A DNA stretch of 64,000 nt from Bacteroidetes bacterium UBA7662 (GTDB lineage: Bacteria; Bacteroidota; Bacteroidia; UBA7662): NCBI GenBank assembly GCA_002483345.1, contig DLHS01000015.1:406525-470524 (forward strand), in the 5' to 3' direction. Position 1 is the stretch's first letter, and the number at the start of each line of letters is the position of its first letter. Both the position numbers and the translations under genes were made by a program. Below, piece by piece: positions 57,965 to 64,000 of the stretch. The notes below the pieces were generated by a model that saw nothing but the letters and a program-made list of their open reading frames with translations, had not been told where the DNA came from and made no database searches.

Positions 57965-59013
57965 TGGCCAAAGGCAGCAAAGAGGAAATCAGTTACGACC
58001 AACTCTTACGCAACTTCAAAGGCGGCAAGTTCCCCGCCATCTTATTCATGCAGGGTGACGAACCCTTTTACATCGACAGGTTGGGCGACTGGCTTGAGAA
58101 ATATGCCTTACCCGAGGAACAACAAGGTTTTAACCAAAGCGTCCTGTATGGCCGCGATGTGAATGCGGGTATTATTATCAATGCTTCCAGGCGTTTTCCC
58201 ATGATGTTTACCCACCAGCTCGTACTTATCAAGGAAGCGCAGAACCTAGGAGAAAAAGAATTGGAGAACCTGCTCCCCTATCTTTCCAAACCACTCAGCA
58301 GTACTGTACTGGTATTTTGTTACAAAGGAAAAACCCTGGATAAGCGGAAAAAAGTACATAAAACCCTCGAAGAAAAAGCAGCAGAAGGCAAAGCTATCCT
58401 CTTTAACAGCCCGAAGGTAAAAGACTACCAGCTCGACAAATGGATTGCAGACTATATCAAAGGCGAAGGTTTCAACATAGATGCAAAAACAGCACAGGTG
58501 ATGGCCGACTACCTGGGCAATAATCTGGAGAAAATTGCCAATGAAGTAGCCAAGCTGGCTATTAATATCCCTGCTGGCGCTGCCATTACCACCGAACTCA
58601 TTGAAAAGTACATCGGCATCAGCCGGGAATACAATGTATTTGAACTGCAGAACGCCATCGGCAGAAAAGATACCTTCAAAGCTTTCCAGATTGCCAATTA
58701 TTTCGCAGAAAGCCCTAAAGCAAGTAATTTCTCGATGCCTGTCTGCATCGGCAATCTATACCAGCTATTCAACCGGCTCTACATTTTTCACAACGCCCTG
58801 AATCGTGCTCCGGACGCGCTGGCGCCTGCCATGGGCATCAGCCCCTATATACTGCGGGAATACGAGGGGTATGCCCGGAATTTCTCCCTGCCCAAGGTTA
58901 AAAAATCAATTGCCATTTTGCTTGAATATGACCTTAAATCAAAAGGTCTCGGAAGCAGTCAAACCGAAGATGGTGAATTACTCAAAGAGCTGGTATACAA
59001 GCTTTTATCTTAG
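57964..59013 (+). CDS. holA: DNA polymerase III delta subunit
   Basis: Delta is the clamp-opening wrench of the clamp loader. The 349-residue protein has the N-terminal AAA-like domain (AILFMQGDEPFYIDRLGDWL, RFPMMFTHQLVLIKEAQNLG), the middle part KVKDYQLDKWIADYIKGEGF and LGNNLEKIANEVAKLA. The C-terminal collar has YNVFELQNAIGRKDTFKAFQ. Length is normal. It shares a transcript with amn and converges on ribF with one base between them. Confidence 0.93.
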   Translation: MAKGSKEEISYDQLLRNFKGGKFPAILFMQGDEPFYIDRLGDWLEKYALPEEQQGFNQSVLYGRDVNAGIIINASRRFPMMFTHQLVLIKEAQNLGEKELENLLPYLSKPLSSTVLVFCYKGKTLDKRKKVHKTLEEKAAEGKAILFNSPKVKDYQLDKWIADYIKGEGFNIDAKTAQVMADYLGNNLEKIANEVAKLAINIPAGAAITTELIEKYIGISREYNVFELQNAIGRKDTFKAFQIANYFAESPKASNFSMPVCIGNLYQLFNRLYIFHNALNRAPDALAPAMGISPYILREYEGYARNFSLPKVKKSIAILLEYDLKSKGLGSSQTEDGELLKELVYKLLS

Positions 59014-59014
59014 A

Positions 59015-59941
59015 TTATTTCAGATAATCCCTGATGGTTATTTCATCGAGGGCAATCTGTGCCTTTAAGGCTTCCAGGCTGTCAAATTTCTGATCACCCC
59101 GTATCTGGGCGACAAAATCAATGCGTAATTTTTGTTCGTACAAATTACCTGACCAGTCAAGCAGATTCACCTCCACATTGGTACGTGTGCCATTTACAGT
59201 TGGTCGCGTTCCAATGTAGCACATGGCTGGTTGCCGGCTCTCTTTTATCCAGGCATAACAGGCATATACGCCTTCTGCCGGTATTTGTTTGTAGGGGTCT
59301 TCTCTTTTCAGATTAGCTGTAGGGTAACCGATGGTCCGGCCAATCTGATCCCCTCTGATGACTTCTCCCTCGAGCCGGTACGCATATCCAAGCATTTTGT
59401 TGGCCAGGGCCACGTCGCCGGCTTCCAGGGCCTGTCGTATTTTGGTAGAGCTCACTGCCAGGTCATCAATGGTCTGACGGGGGATTTCCTCGACTGTATA
59501 AGCCCCCTGTCCTGCTCTTTCCTGAAGAAAATGTACATCTCCCTCCCTTTTGTTACCAAAACGGTGGTCATAACCAATCACAATGTGTTTCATACCGATG
59601 GTATCCAGCAACATGCTTTGGAGAAATGCGTCTGCCGACTGACCCAGAAAAGCCTGGTCAAAGGGCATCATAAACAATATATCGACCCCGAATTCCCTTA
59701 TCAGCGCTTCCTTTTCAGCATCTGTGGTGAGCAGACGCAGGCTGTCCCTGTCTTTGTTTAATACAATGCGGGGATGGGGTGTAAAAGTCATAATCGCTGA
59801 CAAACAGCCCAACCGGGCAGCATCTTCCCGCAAACGATGAATGATTTCCTGATGCCCCAGATGTACTCCGTCGAACGAACCGATGGTGAGAGCAACGGGG
59901 GCTTGTAGGTGGTAATCGGCTAATCCGTGATAAACTTTCAT
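59015..59941 (-). CDS. ribF: Bifunctional riboflavin kinase/FAD synthetase
   Basis: RibF turns riboflavin into FMN and FAD. The 308-residue protein has the nucleotidyltransferase domain (LTIGSFDGVHLGHQEIIHRL, HIVIGYDHRFGNKREGD, VSSTKIRQALEAGDV) and the flavokinase domain (about 185-308, GRTIGYPTANLKREDPYKQ, CYIGTRPTVNGTRTNVEVNL). It is the last gene of ftsX-DUF3098-uppP-truB-ribF and overlaps truB by 4 bp. Confidence 0.96.
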   Translation of the reverse strand: MKVYHGLADYHLQAPVALTIGSFDGVHLGHQEIIHRLREDAARLGCLSAIMTFTPHPRIVLNKDRDSLRLLTTDAEKEALIREFGVDILFMMPFDQAFLGQSADAFLQSMLLDTIGMKHIVIGYDHRFGNKREGDVHFLQERAGQGAYTVEEIPRQTIDDLAVSSTKIRQALEAGDVALANKMLGYAYRLEGEVIRGDQIGRTIGYPTANLKREDPYKQIPAEGVYACYAWIKESRQPAMCYIGTRPTVNGTRTNVEVNLLDWSGNLYEQKLRIDFVAQIRGDQKFDSLEALKAQIALDEITIRDYLK

Positions 59942-60642
59942 GCCTGAGTGTCGTCCTGCTGTGCGGCTTTACGTGCTTTAATCATTTGCTCGAAGTCCTG
60001 AATTTCCCAGGCATCGCTCAGGCGATAGGAACCAATAGCCGTGCGACAAAGTTCGGTAAGCACCGCGCCATTTCCGAGTGCCTGACCAAAATCATGTACC
60101 AACGACCTGATATAGGTCCCTTTGCCGCATTTCACCCGGAAGTAAACATCCGGCATTTCAACGCGGGTCAACTCAAATTCACTTACTTCCACTGTTCTGG
60201 CTTTGATCTCCTGTGAAATGCCTTTACGGGCGTTTTTGTACAGGCGTTGTCCGTCAACCTTGATGGCCGAATGGGCAGGTGGGTATTGCTGGAGAACACC
60301 TGTCAGGCTATCTCTGACTTTTTCAAGATCAGCGGTTGTAAGATGATTTGTAGGATAATGGGCGTCACTTTCGGTTTCCCGGTCGTAACTGGGGCTGCTT
60401 TCCCCCAGCCTGAAACAGCCGGTATACTCCTTGTCCTGCCCCATATAACTTTCAATTTGTTTAGTGGCCTTCCCTGTGCATAAAATCAGCAAACCGGTCG
60501 CCAAAGGATCGAGGGTGCCTGCATGACCTACCTTTTTAGCCCGGGTAAGGTAACGCACCTTTTTGACAAGCTGGAAGCTGGTCCAATGCAGGGGTTTGTT
60601 GAAAAGGAGTACTTCTCCTGCTTCAAAATCGTAGTGCTTCAA
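59938..60642 (-). CDS. truB: tRNA pseudouridine-55 synthase
   Basis: TruB makes pseudouridine 55 in the T-loop of tRNA. The 234-residue protein has FNKPLHWTSFQLVKKVRYLT, the catalytic segment KVGHAGTLDPLATGLLILCT, KEYTGCFRLGESSPSYDRET and GTYIRSLVHDFGQALG. It overlaps uppP by 4 bp upstream and ribF by 4 bp downstream. Confidence 0.96.
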   Translation of the reverse strand: MKHYDFEAGEVLLFNKPLHWTSFQLVKKVRYLTRAKKVGHAGTLDPLATGLLILCTGKATKQIESYMGQDKEYTGCFRLGESSPSYDRETESDAHYPTNHLTTADLEKVRDSLTGVLQQYPPAHSAIKVDGQRLYKNARKGISQEIKARTVEVSEFELTRVEMPDVYFRVKCGKGTYIRSLVHDFGQALGNGAVLTELCRTAIGSYRLSDAWEIQDFEQMIKARKAAQQDDTQA

Positions 60643-61433
60643 TCCACACTCAGTTGTAGTCCGGTATTGTACGCATACAGCAGAAACAAAATGCCAACGA
60701 TGATGCGGTAATAACCAAAGTGTTTAAAGCCATAACGGGTGAGGAAGCTCACAAATGCCTTCACTGCCAGAATAGCCACGATGAAAGCCACCAGTGCACC
60801 CACCAACAGGGTAGTCATATTACCGTTGAGGATGGTTTCATGATTTTTGAGGATATCATAACCCGAAGCGGCAAACATGGTGGGTATGGCCAGCAAAAAA
60901 GAAAATTCAGCCGCCTGTACCCTGTTGAACCCGGCATAAACGCCTCCAAAAATAGTCGCTGCGGAGCGCGACACCCCTGGTATCATGCTGATGCATTGGA
61001 TAAACCCAATTTTTAAAGCATCCCCATAGCTGATATGCTCCAGTTCCACATAGCGGCTTTCTTTCTTTTCAGTCCAGCGATCCAGCAAAATCAGGACGAC
61101 ACCCCCCATGATGAGCGACAAACTCACCGTGAGCGGATTAAAAAGATAGGCTTTGATGCTTTTATAGGCCAGAAAACCAATGATACCGGTAGGCAAAAAG
61201 GCTACGAACAGTTTGAGGTAGATGTCGAAACTAACCAGAAAACGTTTGTAATACAGGGCCAGTACTGCCAGGATGGCACCTAACTGTATGACTACCTCGA
61301 AAGATTTGACAAATTCATCTTCATGCATTCCCATTAAGGCGGAGGCCAGTATCATGTGGCCGGTGCTGGAAACAGGCAAAAACTCCGTCAGCCCCTCAAT
61401 GATGGCTATGACGATGGCTTCCCATATACTCAT
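60639..61433 (-). CDS. uppP: Undecaprenyl-diphosphatase (UppP/BacA)
   Basis: UppP recycles undecaprenyl diphosphate, the carrier for peptidoglycan and O-antigen synthesis. The 264-residue membrane protein has eight helices, the motif EGLTEFLPVSSTGHMILA with the catalytic Glu, and PGVSRSAATIFGGVYAGFNR. It overlaps DUF3098 and truB by 4 bp each. Confidence 0.96.
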   Translation of the reverse strand: MSIWEAIVIAIIEGLTEFLPVSSTGHMILASALMGMHEDEFVKSFEVVIQLGAILAVLALYYKRFLVSFDIYLKLFVAFLPTGIIGFLAYKSIKAYLFNPLTVSLSLIMGGVVLILLDRWTEKKESRYVELEHISYGDALKIGFIQCISMIPGVSRSAATIFGGVYAGFNRVQAAEFSFLLAIPTMFAASGYDILKNHETILNGNMTTLLVGALVAFIVAILAVKAFVSFLTRYGFKHFGYYRIIVGILFLLYAYNTGLQLSVD

Positions 61434-61651
61434 GCCTGTTTCTTAGGCCTGTACATGATAGCGAATACTTCCACCACAAAGCCAAGCATGGCAAGAATGG
61501 GTCCCAGGGTTATTTTGGTAAAACTGAAAATATCCTCCTTGCCGGCCATCATGCCACAGCCGATAATGATAAGCGCCAGACCTGCCAGCATCAGCCGATA
61601 GTTCATTTTGCCAAAAAGAAGCTTTCCGGTAGTGTTTTCGTTATTTTTCAT
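61430..61651 (-). CDS. DUF3098 small membrane protein
   Basis: This 73-residue protein has two membrane helices (about 19-36 and 47-66) with MNYRLMLAGLALIIIGCGMM and FTKITLGPILAMLGFVVEVF. DUF3098 is a Bacteroidota family of unknown role that is regularly found between ftsX and uppP, as here, which suggests a part in division or envelope synthesis. It is 52 bp downstream of ftsX. Confidence 0.88.
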   Translation of the reverse strand: MKNNENTTGKLLFGKMNYRLMLAGLALIIIGCGMMAGKEDIFSFTKITLGPILAMLGFVVEVFAIMYRPKKQA

Positions 61652-61703
61652 GGAATTACATTAGAAGTTCAACAAGCAAAACGTTGCCTGCCGGGGTTTC
61701 ATA

Positions 61704-62582
61704 TCAATAAAGTTCGTCGATTTTATAATGAAGATAGCGGTTGATGGCCATCCAGGTGCTCACAAAACTGATCACCAGACCAAGACCAAGCAATGCAGCA
61801 CCGATGTAAAGGCTCAGCAACTCATCACGCAAACCTGCCAGATCAGGTATCTGCCGATCGCCGAAATAAATGACCAGATAGAGCAACCCTACTGCTAAAA
61901 CAACGGAAATACCCCCCTGAAGCAGACTTTTCAGCAGATAAGGCTTTTTGATAAACCAGGAAGTAGCCCCCACCAACTGCATACTTTTGATGATGAAACG
62001 CTGACTGTACAGCGACAACCGGATGCTGTTGTTGATAAGTGTGATGGTAATCAGCAGCAGTAACAGGCTGAATGCCCCCACGATGGCAGCAATGGTTTTA
62101 ATATTTTTATTTAACAAATCGAGCACACCAGCCTGGTAGTAAACTTCCTTGACAATAGGGTTCACCAGCAAGGCTTTCTTCACCCTCCCCAGACTGTCAG
62201 AATTGGCATAAGAAGCCGCCACCGTAAGGTTAAAGGATGCCAGCAAGGGGTTATATCCCAGGAAATCGACAAAATTTTCGCCCAGATCCTCCGTCAGAAT
62301 TTTAACTGCCTCCTCTTTCGATACATAATCCAACTGTTTCACATAAGGATTGGCACGCAATTGTTTGGCGAGGTCGTTGATTTGTTTGGGATCGGCTTCT
62401 TCGTTGATGAAAATCTGTACCTGCAGGTTTTCCTTTACATAATCCGATAACATCTTGGCGTTCATCACCAAAACACTGAATAATCCCAGTAAAAACAATA
62501 CCAGGGTAATGCTTATCACAGCAGTTACCGACGAACGGCGGGCTTTCCTGCGGAAATAATTAAGGTTCGATTGCTCAGACAT
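61704..62582 (-). CDS. ftsX: FtsX-like cell division permease
   Basis: FtsX with FtsE controls septal peptidoglycan hydrolases. With ATG 62582 the protein is 292 residues: an N-terminal cytoplasmic part (NYFRRKARRSSVTAVISITL), helix 1, a large extracytoplasmic domain (about 45-165, VQIFINEEADPKQINDLAKQ, VDFLGYNPLLASFNLTV), and three further helices in the FtsX C-terminal domain. A longer frame to 62666 lacks family similarity and is rejected. ftsE is not adjacent. Confidence 0.92.
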   Translation of the reverse strand: MSEQSNLNYFRRKARRSSVTAVISITLVLFLLGLFSVLVMNAKMLSDYVKENLQVQIFINEEADPKQINDLAKQLRANPYVKQLDYVSKEEAVKILTEDLGENFVDFLGYNPLLASFNLTVAASYANSDSLGRVKKALLVNPIVKEVYYQAGVLDLLNKNIKTIAAIVGAFSLLLLLITITLINNSIRLSLYSQRFIIKSMQLVGATSWFIKKPYLLKSLLQGGISVVLAVGLLYLVIYFGDRQIPDLAGLRDELLSLYIGAALLGLGLVISFVSTWMAINRYLHYKIDELY

Positions 62583-62699
62583 GAGGTGATATTGGACGCT
62601 AAAATAAGATTTATTCGAACTGAAACGGGCAGGATGTGGAAATGATGGATAAAAACTCTTTAACAAGGCCCTAAAAGGAAGAGAAGTGGCAGCAATCTC

Positions 62700-62707
62700 T
62701 ATTTTTG
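62700..62707 (+). promoter_or_regulatory. -7 promoter box of leuS
   Basis: TATTTTTG, an exact match, 24 bp before the leuS ATG. No -33 element recognised. Confidence 0.5.
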
Positions 62708-62731
62708 TACACTTAAGTTTTTTCCAGTTAT

Positions 62732-64000
<1,269 letters not shown>

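Noticed and set aside
62583..62666. N-terminal extension of ftsX to 62666
   Set aside because: The added 28 residues are not membrane-like or family-like, and ATG 62582 gives the expected cytoplasmic N-terminus.
1009..62731. tRNA, SRP RNA or other structured RNA genes in the gaps
   Set aside because: I read each gap of more than about 80 bp for cloverleaf-type stems and CCA ends and found none; a covariance-model search would be needed for short RNAs.

Overview
The window looks like a chromosomal segment of a Bacteroidota bacterium, most likely from the Chitinophagales/Saprospirales/Sphingobacteriales side of the phylum (the lineage below phylum is inference). Support comes from a 288-residue primary sigma factor without region 1.1, many TAnnTTTG-type -7 boxes directly upstream of genes, a protein with a type IX secretion C-terminal signal, the ftsX-DUF3098-uppP-truB-ribF cluster, and several families typical of the phylum (DUF2452, pRiA4b ORF-3-like, short alpha subunit of DNA polymerase III). 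Coding density is high and no intergenic gap exceeds about 260 bp. I see no tRNA, rRNA, IS element, prophage or CRISPR array.

Layout. 1-1008 (minus): DUF2452 protein followed by the start of a DNA polymerase III alpha subunit that leaves the window. 1161-6071 (plus): rpoD, ffh, rpsP-rimM-trmD and rplS. 6324-13054 (minus): pgi-manA-lipB, then an AsmA-like protein with a cytosine deaminase. 13072-16481 (plus): yraN, prfB with its programmed frameshift, an aldehyde dehydrogenase and csaA. 16506-18027 (minus): a YHS-domain protein and a T9SS-sorted Omp28-like protein. 18190-21785 (plus): a DoxX-like, DinB, NRDE and ATP-grasp set, then a Crp/Fnr regulator. 21860-25153 (minus): topA and a SirB1-like protein. 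25316-29910 (plus): a glycosyltransferase pair, CCA-adding enzyme and an acidic pRiA4b-like protein. 30052-35844 (minus): dual ABC ATPase, rnr, polyprenyl synthetase and a PolB-type exonuclease. 35966-36868 (plus): a membrane-anchored coiled-coil protein. 36963-45048 (minus): hldD, a giant sensor kinase and a giant outer-membrane protein in one operon. 45201-50131 (plus): TPR histidine kinase, kefG-kefC and queD. 50344-59013: fabD, prmC (minus), ribD, an EamA transporter, yigZ, an FKBP lipoprotein, rlmH, a TIP30-like reductase, an HsdR_N-like protein (minus), AMP nucleosidase and holA. 59015-62582 (minus): ftsX, DUF3098, uppP, truB and ribF. 62732-64000 (plus): the first 423 codons of leuS.

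Functional themes. Most genes are housekeeping: transcription initiation, SRP targeting, ribosome maturation (rimM, trmD, rlmH, truB, S16, L19), translation termination (prfB and prmC, which methylates the GGQ glutamine of release factors), sugar phosphate metabolism, lipoylation, riboflavin/FAD synthesis (ribD, ribF) and envelope building (hldD, uppP, the GT2/ArnT-like pair).

The least ordinary parts are non-coding or poorly described. A perfect 92-bp, zero-loop palindrome lies at 36890-36981 and contains the 3' end of the giant outer-membrane gene. A purine-rich dispersed repeat (GAGAGGCGAGAGGCGAGAC-like) occurs seven times in intergenic gaps. There are other intergenic repeat classes, an apparent minus-strand terminator between two divergent genes, and the hldD-kinase-barrel operon, which is the best candidate for an undescribed system.
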